A stretch of 64,000 nt of DNA, from assembly GCA_022843785.1 (NCBI GenBank), contig JALHMZ010000010.1:62001-126000 (forward strand), in the 5' to 3' direction. Below are positions 1 through 8,600 of this stretch, piece by piece. The DNA is from Nitrospira sp. (GTDB taxonomy: Bacteria > Nitrospirota > Nitrospiria > Nitrospirales > Nitrospiraceae). The stretch's first letter is position 1; every line of letters starts with the position of its first letter. A program made the position numbers and the translations under genes. Under the pieces are notes generated by a model that saw nothing but the letters and a program-made list of their open reading frames with translations, was not told the DNA's origin and did no database searches.

Positions 1-189
1 CTGGTCACGATCCGATTTCAGACCTGTCGCGCCACGCTCACCAGCTGTCACTACGCCGGGATCGACTACGAGGTCCCGGCGTCGTTCGCGCAGCAGGTCG
101 TCGAACGGGAACGCTGCGCGGACTATGTGACGGGCGGGGGAGACGCCGTGCTGCCTGAGCCGAAGGCCCGGCGAGGGAGACGCGGATAG
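1..189 (+). CDS. Small phage head protein, 3' fragment
   Basis: Frame 1 is open from the window edge to the TAG at 187-189, giving the last 62 residues of a protein whose start is outside. The tail is basic (KARRGRRG). The stop lies two bases before the next gene. A short protein between the major capsid gene and the gp6-like connector is usual in HK97-type phages, and the VTIRF...YAGIDYEVPASFA pattern fits such a small head protein. The function is inferred from position only. Confidence 0.55.
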   Translation: MVTIRFQTCRATLTSCHYAGIDYEVPASFAQQVVERERCADYVTGGGDAVLPEPKARRGRRG

Positions 190-191
190 CC

Positions 192-767
192 ATGGCCATC
201 ACCACCGTTGCCGACTGCAAAGCGTTTCGGAATATCGGCAGCGACATCGTCGAGCACGACGACGAATTGGAGCGGCTGATTCCGGCCGTCCAGGCCTGGC
301 TGGAGCAGGAATGCGCCCGCGCGTTCGATCAGGCGACGGTGACGGAGTATTTCGACGGCGACGAATGGCGGAGTCAATTGCTGGTGGCGCGGCCGCCGAT
401 CGTCAGCGTGACGAATCTCTGGGACGATCCGGCGCGCGTGTGGGCGACGCCGCTCGCGGCGACGGCCTATGACGTGAAGGACGCCGCGGCAGGGCTGATC
501 CGTCTGTTAGACGGGCGCTGTTTTGCGACGGGGCAACGGAACATCAAGCTCACCTATGAGGGCGGCTATCAAACGGCGCCGCTGGATCTGCAACAGGCGG
601 CGATTGAAATGGTCTGGGCGGCGCGGGAAAAAGGCCTGCACAACCTGATCGGCGTGCGGTCCCGATCGATTGCCGATGGCAACGTGCAATTCGTGAATCT
701 CGACTGGGGCTCCATCAATCTGGGGCCGATCATTCAGAAGTACAGCCTCCGCACGGGGGTCGCATGA
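192..767 (+). CDS. Head-tail connector protein (gp6-like)
   Basis: The 191-residue product resembles the phage gp6/YqbG head-tail connector family. It has an N-terminal helical part (residues 1-45, with AVQAWLEQECARAF), a central RPPIVSV strand, and a C-terminal helical stretch DLQQAAIEMVWAAREKG. Connectors of this type form a ring under the portal where the tail docks. Its place right after the capsid-region protein and before the completion proteins supports this. The start ATG is two bases after the preceding stop, and the stop overlaps the next start (ATGA at 764). Confidence 0.75.
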   Translation: MAITTVADCKAFRNIGSDIVEHDDELERLIPAVQAWLEQECARAFDQATVTEYFDGDEWRSQLLVARPPIVSVTNLWDDPARVWATPLAATAYDVKDAAAGLIRLLDGRCFATGQRNIKLTYEGGYQTAPLDLQQAAIEMVWAAREKGLHNLIGVRSRSIADGNVQFVNLDWGSINLGPIIQKYSLRTGVA

Positions 768-1174
768 GCACGGTGGGACTGCGTGTGGATCGTTCGGGCC
801 TGCTGGATTATGCCAAGGCGGGACGCGAGACGGTCAAAAAGATCCGCGCGGCGGTCCGCCGGGTCATGAATGCCGGTCGGCGTGAGGCGCGGCAACGGAT
901 CGCCTCGGAATTTACCCCGCGCACCGGCTTTTTGCGCCGGCAATCCCGGCGGATGCAAACCAAAGTGGATATCAAATCATACGAAATCAAGGGGCGGGTG
1001 ACGCCGATTCCACGGCTCATGAACATTTTTGAGGGCGGGGCCCGGTTGTCGAACGGGCGGGGCTTCTTGCGGCCACGGCCGGTGGTGGTGCCTGCGCGGA
1101 CTGTGCTGGAGCAGCAGGGGCCGGAGGCCATTGAGAAAATCCTGGCCGATCTCGCTAGCGAGGCACGCCGATGA
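764..1174 (+). CDS. Head-tail joining / neck protein (gp10-like)
   Basis: This 136-residue basic protein overlaps both neighbours by four bases (ATGA). It starts with an amphipathic helix rich in Lys/Arg (YAKAGRETVKKIRAAVRRVMNAGRREAR), followed by a beta-rich part and a C-terminal helix. Length, basic character and position between the connector and the tail terminator match the HK97 gp10-like head-closure/minor tail family. The identification is by gene order and general composition rather than by a signature motif. Confidence 0.6.
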   Translation: MSTVGLRVDRSGLLDYAKAGRETVKKIRAAVRRVMNAGRREARQRIASEFTPRTGFLRRQSRRMQTKVDIKSYEIKGRVTPIPRLMNIFEGGARLSNGRGFLRPRPVVVPARTVLEQQGPEAIEKILADLASEARR

Positions 1175-1623
1175 GCACGACGGTGAGTACCAGGACGCTG
1201 GTTCGGGATGCCGTCATCCGGATTCTGACCAGCAGGAAAAAGGACGCGCAGGCGCGGGTGCCTGAATTTGCCGTGAGTCCACGGTTTTTGACCGAGCAGG
1301 AGACGAATCAAAAACATACCTACTGCGTGATCGTGACCGATGAACAGGTCGATGCCGGATCCTCGTCACAGCGGGCGCGGGGCTTTGCGCTCACCGTCAA
1401 GCTCGTCTGCTACGCCTACGATCAGACCGATCCGCACGCGGTCTTAGACGCCATGATCGAGGACGCGGCCGAGGCGATGGGCCTGTTAGTCGTGCAGCCG
1501 GAGTTGCGCGGGTTGGTCTGGCACGTCGTGCCGGAGTCGATCACGACGGATGAGGGGACGACGGCGGCGCTGCCCTGGGGGCAGGCGGTCTGCCAATGGA
1601 GCGCGAGTCACGCGCGGGCATAA
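1171..1623 (+). CDS. Tail terminator / tail completion protein
   Basis: A 150-residue protein in the position where siphoviruses encode the tail terminator (lambda gpU-like), immediately before the tail tube. Such proteins cap the tail tube once it reaches full length. The RDAVIRILTS helix near the N terminus and the alternating strands around residues 70-120 are compatible with that fold. No diagnostic motif is visible, so the role is inferred from synteny. After its stop the dense gene packing is broken by a low-complexity array. Confidence 0.55.
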   Translation: MSTTVSTRTLVRDAVIRILTSRKKDAQARVPEFAVSPRFLTEQETNQKHTYCVIVTDEQVDAGSSSQRARGFALTVKLVCYAYDQTDPHAVLDAMIEDAAEAMGLLVVQPELRGLVWHVVPESITTDEGTTAALPWGQAVCQWSASHARA

Positions 1624-1624
1624 C

Positions 1625-1681
1625 AAAAGGTCCAAGGGACAAGGGGCAAGGAGCAAGGGGCAAGGTTCAAGAGACAAGGGG
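1625..1681 (+). repeat. Degenerate AAGGGGCAAGG word array
   Basis: The gap before the tail tube gene consists of short imperfectly repeated purine-rich words (GGGACAAGG, GGGCAAGG, GAGCAAGG, TTCAAGAGACAAGG). A 16-base segment, 1635-1650, recurs in inverted orientation at 12965-12980 near the lysis genes. It has no coding potential and no clear terminator shape. Confidence 0.8.
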
Positions 1682-1708
1682 ATCTGATCGCGAAGAGGGA
1701 GGGAGCAC

Positions 1709-2137
1709 ATGGCGACACAGGCGAGATCGGCGTATGGCACGAAAATCAAGATGGGGGACGGCGCGTCTCCGGAGACGTTCACGGAGATTCCGGAGGTCGG
1801 GGACATCACCGGCCCAGGCATCGACGTGGAAACGGAAGACGTCACTACACACGGCTCGGCAGTGTCCGGGGCCAACCGGGAGTTTATCCCGACGTTGATC
1901 ACGAATTCAGATTGCGAGTTCGAACTGAACTACGTGCACAGCGATCCGATGCACATTGCCCTGCGGAATGCGGCACAGAATCGGACGAAGAAGAATTTCC
2001 AGAAGGTGAATCCCGAGGCAACCGAGACGATCTCATTCTCGGGGTATGTCGTCGGCATCGCGTTTGCCGATCCGGTCGACGGGGCCAGGAAGTTTCCCGT
2101 CACCATCAAAGTGACCGGCGGGCTGACGTTCAGCTAG
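1709..2137 (+). CDS. Major tail tube protein
   Basis: The 142-residue product starts MATQARSAYGTKIKMGD and has the beta-rich, Thr/Glu-rich character of siphovirus tail tube proteins (EIPEVGDITGPGIDVETEDVTTH is the typical first hairpin region; the end reads FPVTIKVTGGLTFS). Tube proteins polymerise in hexameric rings around the tape measure. A GGAGGG ribosome binding site lies about eight bases upstream of the ATG. The gene sits between the terminator and chaperone genes, as expected. Confidence 0.8.
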   Translation: MATQARSAYGTKIKMGDGASPETFTEIPEVGDITGPGIDVETEDVTTHGSAVSGANREFIPTLITNSDCEFELNYVHSDPMHIALRNAAQNRTKKNFQKVNPEATETISFSGYVVGIAFADPVDGARKFPVTIKVTGGLTFS

Positions 2138-2145
2138 GCAGCGGT

Positions 2146-2270
2146 CTATTTGGTCGGTGAGGTCTGTCTCGTCTGTCTTGTCCGATGACCAGATAGACCA
2201 GATGACGAGACAGACCAAACAGACCAGACAGACCAGATGAAGAGACAGACCAGATAGACCACAAGAGGAG
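2146..2270 (+). repeat. AGACCAGA word array with inverted arms
   Basis: The intergenic space after the tail tube gene is built from AGACC/AGACA words. The left part reads mostly as the reverse complement of the right: GGTCTGTCTCGTC at about 2160-2172 pairs with GACGAGACAGACC near 2203-2215, so the transcript could fold. There is no T-run, so a terminator is not supported. An AGGAGG Shine-Dalgarno for the next gene follows directly. Confidence 0.75.
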
Positions 2271-2275
2271 GCATC

Positions 2276-2650
2276 ATGGGACGCACAGCGATTGCAGCCG
2301 CATCGATCATCACACCACTCGGGCCCTATCCGACCTTGCCGGTTTCCGCGCTCGCGCTGGATCTCACCTGGCAGGCAGCGGACGCAGTCAACGGCAACCA
2401 GTTTTCACTCGGGCAGGGCAAGTACATCATTCACGCGCGGAATGTCCATGCGACGACGCCCTATACGATTACGCTCACCAGCATTGCGGACGAGCGGAAG
2501 CGGACCGGGGACATCACGACGTATTCGATTGCGGCCGGCAAGCAAGTCGCATTTCTGCTCGATCAGCAGGTCGGCTGGGCCCAGACGGACGGCATGTTCT
2601 ATCTGACCGGCAGCAACGCCAGTATCGAGTTCTGCATCATCCGGTTGTAA
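2276..2650 (+). CDS. Phage structural protein of unknown function
   Basis: A 124-residue protein with a good AGAGGAGG ribosome binding site before its ATG. It is rich in Ala, Thr and Ile with probable beta strands (YIIHARNVHATTPYTITLTSIADE), lacks a signal peptide and has no recognisable motif. It lies between the tail tube and chaperone genes, so a tail or decoration role is possible. I do not recognise the family. Confidence 0.6.
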   Translation: MGRTAIAAASIITPLGPYPTLPVSALALDLTWQAADAVNGNQFSLGQGKYIIHARNVHATTPYTITLTSIADERKRTGDITTYSIAAGKQVAFLLDQQVGWAQTDGMFYLTGSNASIEFCIIRL

Positions 2651-2716
2651 GAGGTCCGGGGCGAATAGCAAGTCGCGATAGGTCAGTGGCGAGTAGCACG
2701 TAGGAGGGGTGGGGAT

Positions 2717-3133
2717 ATGGAAAACGGGAGTGAGTTTCTGACGGCCTCGGAGATTCTTGGCATGGATGATCTGCCGGTCGAAGAGGTGATCGTCCCTGAA
2801 TGGAAAAACCGGAAGGTGCTGATCTGCGGCCTCACGGCGGCGGCGAAAAACGCCTATCAGGCGTCGATTGTGGAGATCCAGGGCAAAAACCGAAAGCTCA
2901 AGCTGGAGCACAGCACGGCGAAATTGCTGGTGCGCTGTCTCGTGGATCAGAAGCGGCAGCCGCTCTTTACCGAGACGCAGATTCTGCAACTCGGGGCCAA
3001 GAGCGCCGCGGTGCTCGAACGGCTGGCGAAAGTGGCGTCGCGTCTGTCCGGGATGGACGAGGACGACAATGAGCAGCTGCTAAAAAACTCCGAAGCAGCC
3101 CAGAGCGGCGATTCGCCCACCGTCTCGCTCTGA
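2717..3133 (+). CDS. Tail assembly chaperone (gpG-like)
   Basis: The 138-residue product lies immediately before the tape measure region and behaves as the upstream member of a G/GT chaperone pair. It is mainly helical (AAAKNAYQASIVEIQGKNRKLKL), followed by LVRCLVDQKRQPLF, which is common in these chaperones, and an acidic tail DEDDNEQLLKNSEAAQ. It coats the tape measure protein during tail assembly. A -1 slippery heptamer lies inside its last codons at 3082-3088 and gives access to the downstream frame. Confidence 0.75.
   Translation: MENGSEFLTASEILGMDDLPVEEVIVPEWKNRKVLICGLTAAAKNAYQASIVEIQGKNRKLKLEHSTAKLLVRCLVDQKRQPLFTETQILQLGAKSAAVLERLAKVASRLSGMDEDDNEQLLKNSEAAQSGDSPTVSL
3082..3088 (+). promoter_or_regulatory. 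Programmed -1 frameshift site A AAA AAC
   Basis: The bases read A AAA AAC, a canonical X XXY YYZ slippery heptamer, in exactly the right phase: the zero-frame codons are CTA AAA AAC. After slipping, the -1 frame is open without a stop from 3088 to the end of the T-like ORF at 3429. Frameshifting at this point is the conserved way lambda-like phages make gpGT. No pseudoknot was folded. Confidence 0.85.
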
Positions 3134-3429
3134 GTCTGGGTGCGAGTGACCCGGACAGGCTGCTGGCTCGAATGTCGGGGCGCCGGTACGCGGAATGGCA
3201 GTTGTACGAGGCCCTGGAGCCGTTCGGCGAGCGAGCGCAGTACTGGCGGACGGGGCAAATCTGCGCCGCCGTGGTCAATAGTCAGCGCACGAAGAAAAGC
3301 GATCCGGTGGCGAAGGCGGAAGATTTTATGCCGCGCACGTTGACGGAGCAGGACCCAGACGAGGATGCACCGAGCGACTACCAGCGGATGAAGGCCTTGC
3401 AGGCGAGTGTGATCGGGAGACGCGCGTGA
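3088..3429 (+). CDS. Tail assembly chaperone, T domain (made by -1 frameshift)
   Basis: This frame is open from the slippery site and encodes LSLGASDPDRLLARMSGRRYAEW...LEPFGERA, which closely follows the usual T-domain pattern of tail assembly chaperones (MS.REF.EW.AYY.LEPFGE). An internal ATG at 3172 could start a shorter 85-residue product, but no good ribosome binding site precedes it, so the fused G-T protein (2717-3088 plus this part) is the likely product. The stop overlaps the GTG start of the tape measure gene. Confidence 0.85.
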   Translation, partial: LRSSPERRFAHRLALSLGASDPDRLLARMSGRRYAEWQLYEALEPFGERAQYWRTGQICAAVVNSQRTKKSDPVAKAEDFMPRTLTEQDPDEDAPSDYQRMKALQASVIGRRA

Positions 3430-5609
3430 ACAAGCTGTTGCTTGAATTGGTTGCTGATTCGAACGGCCTGTTGAAGGGCCTGTCGCAGGCGCAATCGCAG
3501 GTCGATCGCTTTACAAAAAGCGCGTCGTCGGCCGGTATGTCGCTCGGCAGCGGCGTCAACCGCGCGCTGGAGACCTTTCAGGGCTTGGCCGGCGGCGGAG
3601 CCAATGCGGCGGGGGCGCTCGCCGGGGCCTTTGCGGCGGCCAGCACAGCCGCCTACGCGATGACCGTCCAGGCCGGCAAGATCGCCGAACAAACTGAACA
3701 ACTCGCGCAGAAAACCGGGATCTCCGCCACCAGCCTCGAAGGCATGTCCGTCGCCATGGCGCGGAACGGCCTGGAGGCGAGTCATATCTCGACGGCGATC
3801 AAGGGTCTCTCCAAATCCATGGGCGAGATGGAGTCGGGCACGAAGTCGGGCGTGGAGCTCATGCGCACGCTCGGCATCACGATGGAGACGGTCGAGGCCG
3901 GCACCGGCGCGACGATGCGCGCGATTGCCGATGCGTTTCAGAAGATGCCGGACGGGGCTGAGAAGGCCAGGCTGGCGGTCGAATTATTTGGCAAGTCCGG
4001 CCTGGATCTCATTCCTATGTTGAACAAGGGCGCGGCGGGCCTTGATGAGGCGATGAAAAAGGCGGCTGAGTTTGGGCTAATTCTGAGCGACACGGCGCGC
4101 GGGGATCTGACCACCTTCGATGATGCGATGGACGATCTGCAGTCGGCGCTCAAGGGCTTTACGATGCAGGTCGGCGCGGCCTTCGCGCCGTCCCTCACGG
4201 CGCTGGTCAATGGCTTCACGGCGTCGATCGTCGGCGTCAAAAATCTCTTTAATCAATTTGCCGATGCGGCGTCCACGCTGACCATCCGGCTCGCGGCCAT
4301 GGTGACGAGCGTTGAATTATTGGGCCGACAATTGCTGTCCACGAATGCGCTCTCGGCGGAATCGTGGAAACAGACGTGGGAGCAGGTCAAGGCGGTCGAT
4401 GCCTGGGCCGCGTCGGAAATCAAGGCGGTGGAGGCCTCACGGCAATCCTCGGCGCAGTTGGCCCAGTTGGCGGAGGCGCAGATGTCGGCTGCCAAGGCGG
4501 CGGATCAGCATGCCGTCAGCCAGGAAAAGCTCGGCCAGCACATTGTGGCGTCGACACAGATTCAACTCCGGCAGATCGAGGCGGCCGGCAAGAGCCAGGA
4601 GCGGCAGGGCGCGGCGATTGTGGCCGCGACACAGATCGAGAATGCCATGGCCGAGGCGGAGGGCAAACGGCAGGAACGGCTCGGCCGGCAGATCAATGAC
4701 GAATTGGCGGTGTCGCAGCGCATCGCGCAAGAATGGGTCGATTCCTACATGGTGCAGGAAGACGCGGCCATGGCGCGGTTTCAGGCCGAGATGGACGCCG
4801 TCGATCGGAATCAGGAGCACCTCGGGCGGTGGATCGTCGCACAGACGCAGGCGGCGCAGAAGCAGTCGACGATCTGGTCGACCACGATGGATCAGATGGA
4901 GCAGTCCGGCGCCTATGCGTTCGGGCAGATCCGGAATTCATTCGGACAGGCCGTGGCCGGGATGGCGCTCGGCACGCAGACCTTCAAGCAATTTCTCACC
5001 TCGATGTACGGGACGATCCTCAACGCCACGGTGCAGCTGGGGCTGAATCTGGCGATTGAATGGGCGAAGAGCGCGGCGCTGAAGTTGGGGACGGAGTCGG
5101 CGACGGCTGGGGCGACGGTGTCTATCTGGGGTGCGGCGAGCGGCGCGATGGTAGGTATTTTCGGGACGGTGACTGGCGCGATTAAGGGTCTGTTCACGAG
5201 TACTATCATTCCGTTTTTCGCGGCGATCGGCAAGGCACTGATGACGTTTCTCACGGCCATTGCGGGCGCAGCGAAGGCGACCATTTTCGGGATTCCCTAC
5301 GGCGCGTTGATCTTGGCCGGGGTCGCGGTGATCGGTGCGGCGATCGGCTCGCTGATGGCGTTTGCCTTTAAGGACGGCGGCATTGCCACCGGCCCGACCA
5401 TGGGATTGATCGGCGAAGCGGGGAGTTCAGAAGCCGTGATCCCGTTGAACAAGCGCGGCGCGGCCTTTATGCGCGAGACGTTGGGGATGGGCGGGAACGG
5501 CGGCGTGTCACGGATCGAGGTGCCGGTCTATCTGGATGGTCGGAGAATCGCAATGGCCGTGGCGCAACACACGGGCTATGCGTGGAGAAAAATGGGGGCG
5601 CCGGCATGA
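3426..5609 (+). CDS. Tail tape measure protein
   Basis: At 727 residues this is the longest phage gene here. It begins with GTG, overlapping the previous stop (GTGA). The N terminus has VADSNGLLKGLSQAQSQVDRF, the usual tape measure opening. The middle (about residues 300-480) is a long coiled coil with repeated QE.LG..IVA.TQ segments. The C terminus has hydrophobic stretches and GGIATGPTMGLIGEAGSSEAVIPL, a hallmark of tape measure proteins. It sets tail length and helps DNA entry. The stop overlaps the next start (ATGA). Confidence 0.95.
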   Translation: MNKLLLELVADSNGLLKGLSQAQSQVDRFTKSASSAGMSLGSGVNRALETFQGLAGGGANAAGALAGAFAAASTAAYAMTVQAGKIAEQTEQLAQKTGISATSLEGMSVAMARNGLEASHISTAIKGLSKSMGEMESGTKSGVELMRTLGITMETVEAGTGATMRAIADAFQKMPDGAEKARLAVELFGKSGLDLIPMLNKGAAGLDEAMKKAAEFGLILSDTARGDLTTFDDAMDDLQSALKGFTMQVGAAFAPSLTALVNGFTASIVGVKNLFNQFADAASTLTIRLAAMVTSVELLGRQLLSTNALSAESWKQTWEQVKAVDAWAASEIKAVEASRQSSAQLAQLAEAQMSAAKAADQHAVSQEKLGQHIVASTQIQLRQIEAAGKSQERQGAAIVAATQIENAMAEAEGKRQERLGRQINDELAVSQRIAQEWVDSYMVQEDAAMARFQAEMDAVDRNQEHLGRWIVAQTQAAQKQSTIWSTTMDQMEQSGAYAFGQIRNSFGQAVAGMALGTQTFKQFLTSMYGTILNATVQLGLNLAIEWAKSAALKLGTESATAGATVSIWGAASGAMVGIFGTVTGAIKGLFTSTIIPFFAAIGKALMTFLTAIAGAAKATIFGIPYGALILAGVAVIGAAIGSLMAFAFKDGGIATGPTMGLIGEAGSSEAVIPLNKRGAAFMRETLGMGGNGGVSRIEVPVYLDGRRIAMAVAQHTGYAWRKMGAPA

Positions 5610-6430
5610 ACAGTCTGCTGAAAACAAGAGTGAAGGAAACGAGCACGACGACGGGGACGGGGACGCTCGATCTCGATGGTCCCGTGACCGGGTTTCAGGG
5701 ATTTGTCACAGCGTTCGGCAACGGCAATGCCTGCTATTACACGTTGATCCATGGATCCGCATGGGAGCAGGGCATCGGCACGGTGATCAGCGGCACGCCC
5801 AACACGCTGCAGCGGACACGGATACTCAACTCCAGCAATGCGGACGCGGCATTGAATTTGGGCGCCGGGACGAAGACGCTTTCGTGCGATTTGGCGCCGG
5901 TCGCACTCAGCGCGCCGGAGGATCGCATTCTGCGCTCTCCGCTCTCTCGTGTGGTGCCGACAAACTTTCTCACGATTTCCGGGACGGCCTATTTTGTCTA
6001 TATGGGCAAGGTCGAGCAGTGGACGCGCTTTGCGTTTGTCGAGCTGCATTGTACGGTGGCCGGCGCGGGCGCGCAAACGGCGGAGCTAGGCCTCTACAGC
6101 TCTCCGCTCGCGCCGAATAAGGCGGGGCAGACGCTGTCACGGCTTGCGGCGTCGGGCACGCTCGACGCGCTCACGAGCACCGGCGTCAAGCGCAATACCG
6201 CCTCCTTTGCGCTCGATGTGGCACCGGGCACGCATCTCTGGGCGGCCGCGCGTTTCGCCATGGCGACGACACAGCCGAACGTGATCGGGCTCACGAACGA
6301 CCGGAGCCAGGGCCATGTGCTCACGACGACCGGAGGCGGCGCGCTGACCGGCGTGTTGAGCCCGGCCGGTGGGCTGGTGGCATTGAATACGGCGCTCATT
6401 GCACCGGATTTACATGTGACGATGGACTAG
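5606..6430 (+). CDS. Tail-tip associated structural protein
   Basis: The start at 5606 is chosen because ATGA overlaps the tape measure stop. The 274-residue product opens with LLKTRVKETSTTTGTGTLDLDG and continues with GNACYYTLIHGSAWEQGIG...LQRTRILNSSNADAALNLGAGTKTL. This module recurs in many phage tail proteins (KETTTTTGTG, Y.I..G..WE.GIGTY, LAR..VL.SSN). The rest is beta-rich. It probably belongs to the distal tail, though its exact role is unknown. Confidence 0.7.
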   Translation: MNSLLKTRVKETSTTTGTGTLDLDGPVTGFQGFVTAFGNGNACYYTLIHGSAWEQGIGTVISGTPNTLQRTRILNSSNADAALNLGAGTKTLSCDLAPVALSAPEDRILRSPLSRVVPTNFLTISGTAYFVYMGKVEQWTRFAFVELHCTVAGAGAQTAELGLYSSPLAPNKAGQTLSRLAASGTLDALTSTGVKRNTASFALDVAPGTHLWAAARFAMATTQPNVIGLTNDRSQGHVLTTTGGGALTGVLSPAGGLVALNTALIAPDLHVTMD

Positions 6431-6440
6431 GGGGGCTACG

Positions 6441-8132
6441 GTGGGGCTCGGAGACGCAGCGATCGGCGAGGAGACGCTCGGCACCGACCAGGTCGACGCA
6501 TGGTCGGGACTGCGCTATTGGGCCTATGTGGATCATGCGTTGCTCGATGCGGTGCTCATGGACAGCATGGTGATTGAGGAGGACGAAAGCGGGAACAGTC
6601 GAGCCAGCTGCAGAATAGTCAATCCGGACGTTGAAATCACGGCCGGGCATCGGCTCGAAATTGTCTATGAGGATAGCGTGGTGTTCGGTGGTGTCATTCG
6701 CACGCTGGACATTGAGCCGAACCCCTCCGGCACCTTGCAGACGTATCTGCTCGATGCTGAGGGGTGGGACTTCATTTTGCGGCGGCGCTTCATTTCGAAG
6801 CGTTACACCAACAGTCGGGCGGGCGACATTCTGCGGGACGCGCTCTCGGTCAGCGGGGTCACTGCGGACGAGATTGTCCTGGGACCGAACGACCGTGGAC
6901 CTAATATCATTCTGGCTGACGCGGTCAATCAACGCATGGCGGAGTTTGTGCGTGACGTGGCCTCTGCTGGCGGTGGGTTTGCCTTTGTGGATCCGAATCG
7001 GCGCCTCACATTTCAGTCTACTTCGCTGCCCTATTCGAGTGTGCCCGTCACGGCCGAGCGTGCCGAGACGCTGTCTTACACGGAAGATCTCGACAATTAT
7101 CGCAACCGGCAAATCGTCAAGGTGACGGGGCTTGATGGCACGACGACCGTGACGGAGACGCGCGATGATTTGGTTGAACAGGTGATGCGCGCGGGCAATG
7201 AGGGCGGGAGTGGTATCTACGAAATGTATGAGGAGGTCGAGCATACCACATCGAGTGTGGTCGGTGATCTTTCGATCATGGGGCAGACAGTCGGCTACCT
7301 CGCGTTACGGACCTATGGCAGAAATGTGAAGCGTCTCAAGTTGCGCATGCGCGCGCTGGCGCCGCGCGTGCGAGAAATTGTGCAGGTGGATTTGCCGTTG
7401 CTCGGTCTGCTGGGTCCATTCTCTGTCGTCAGTCGACGGATTTCCGATCTCGCCGGAGAGCTGTTGTATGAAGTGGAATTGATCGAGGGTGGGTTTAGTC
7501 AGGATGCCCTTGAGTCTCTGCTTAAAATCGTCGGCGCAGCTAGAACGACCGTCTCCATCGATGCCTCGCTGTTTCCCAATTCGCAGGTGTTTTCAACGGC
7601 TGGCAATCATGTCTTTGTGATTCCTGCCGGCGTCTTCACGGTGCAGCTGACGGCGGTGGGTGGCAGTGGCGGTGGCGGTGGCGGCGTCAAGCATACCGAT
7701 TCGTTGTTTGGCATTCGTTACGCAAACGGGGGTACCGGCGGGGCATCAGGTAAAGCGGTGTCCATCGTGACGGTCACGCCGGCGGAATCGCTTGATATTG
7801 TCGTGGGGGCTGCCGGCACCCAAGGCGCGAACGCCACAGCAACCTCCCCGTCATATCCGACGGCAACAGGCGGCTCCACCGGCGGGAATTCCCAGGCCAA
7901 GCGTGGCGTGACGGTGCTTGCACAAGGCGACGGGAGCGCGGGCGGCGGCGGCGCGTCCATCGACAATTCTCCTCCGGTCCTGATCAATCATGGCGCCAAC
8001 GGCGCAGACGCTGGAGGACTCGGCGACGCGATTTCCGTAGGCGGCGGCCAACCGGGTGGTGTGAGAGGCACAGGCAATCCGTATGTCCAGCCGCTAGCAG
8101 GACAAGTCGGCTTCGTGGAGGTGCGGTGGTGA
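6441..8132 (+). CDS. Tail hub / tip protein with glycine-rich C-terminal domain
   Basis: This 563-residue protein starts with GTG behind a G-rich stretch. Residues 1-370 resemble phage tail hub proteins: EDESGNSRASCRIVNPDVEITAGHRLEIVYED, then a DILRDAL segment and FVRDVASAGGGFAFVDPNRRLTF, the region that mediates hub trimerisation in related proteins. From about residue 395 it turns into a glycine-rich domain (GGSGGGGGGV, GGTGGASGKAVSIVTVTP, VVGAAGTQG), a type of C-terminal domain often found in receptor-binding tail-tip proteins. It probably combines hub and host recognition. Confidence 0.75.
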   Translation: MGLGDAAIGEETLGTDQVDAWSGLRYWAYVDHALLDAVLMDSMVIEEDESGNSRASCRIVNPDVEITAGHRLEIVYEDSVVFGGVIRTLDIEPNPSGTLQTYLLDAEGWDFILRRRFISKRYTNSRAGDILRDALSVSGVTADEIVLGPNDRGPNIILADAVNQRMAEFVRDVASAGGGFAFVDPNRRLTFQSTSLPYSSVPVTAERAETLSYTEDLDNYRNRQIVKVTGLDGTTTVTETRDDLVEQVMRAGNEGGSGIYEMYEEVEHTTSSVVGDLSIMGQTVGYLALRTYGRNVKRLKLRMRALAPRVREIVQVDLPLLGLLGPFSVVSRRISDLAGELLYEVELIEGGFSQDALESLLKIVGAARTTVSIDASLFPNSQVFSTAGNHVFVIPAGVFTVQLTAVGGSGGGGGGVKHTDSLFGIRYANGGTGGASGKAVSIVTVTPAESLDIVVGAAGTQGANATATSPSYPTATGGSTGGNSQAKRGVTVLAQGDGSAGGGGASIDNSPPVLINHGANGADAGGLGDAISVGGGQPGGVRGTGNPYVQPLAGQVGFVEVRW

Positions 8133-8256
8133 TGTGCAGTGCCGATCGGTGCGAGCCGGCCGACAGCGCGGGCGGAGATCCTGGCGATTTATAAGGGGCT
8201 GTAAGTTGGACGATCCAAATGTGTGGGTACCGGGCACTTAATCGAGGGAGGACACG

Positions 8257-8595
8257 ATGTTATTGAAACGGCACTATCGCAAAGAGGCGTCGGGGGTGTT
8301 GTGCGAGCCGCCCCTGCTCGACTATGTGGAGGTGAAACATACCGGGCACTCGCCGGCGCAGCATTTCAGCGACGGCCTGGTCGCGGCCGGGCTCGCCGAG
8401 GGCTGGATGTCGATCAAAAACGGCGTGCTGACGCTGCATGCACAGCCGGAGGATCTGCACTATCAGATTCTGCGGGTGCCGGGGAAGTATCCCTGCGCCA
8501 CGGAACGCGCCGGCTACGAGGTCATCCATTATTACGACTGCGTGCTCGAGGCCGAGCAGCATGCGCGGCATCGGGCCGGGAAAGGGCGGGTGTAA
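8257..8595 (+). CDS. Phage protein of unknown function
   Basis: A 112-residue protein behind a clear GAGGGAGG ribosome binding site. It has mixed charge, several His residues and no signal peptide or membrane segment. The segment SDGLVAAGLAEGWMSIKNGVLTLHAQPEDLHYQIL suggests a small alpha/beta fold. It lies after the hub gene among tail-tip accessory genes. I do not recognise the family. Confidence 0.6.
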   Translation: MLLKRHYRKEASGVLCEPPLLDYVEVKHTGHSPAQHFSDGLVAAGLAEGWMSIKNGVLTLHAQPEDLHYQILRVPGKYPCATERAGYEVIHYYDCVLEAEQHARHRAGKGRV

Positions 8596-8600
8596 ACGTC

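Noticed and set aside
2146..2270. CRISPR array
   Set aside because: The repeated AGACC words are too short and irregular, with no constant repeat-spacer period and no cas genes.
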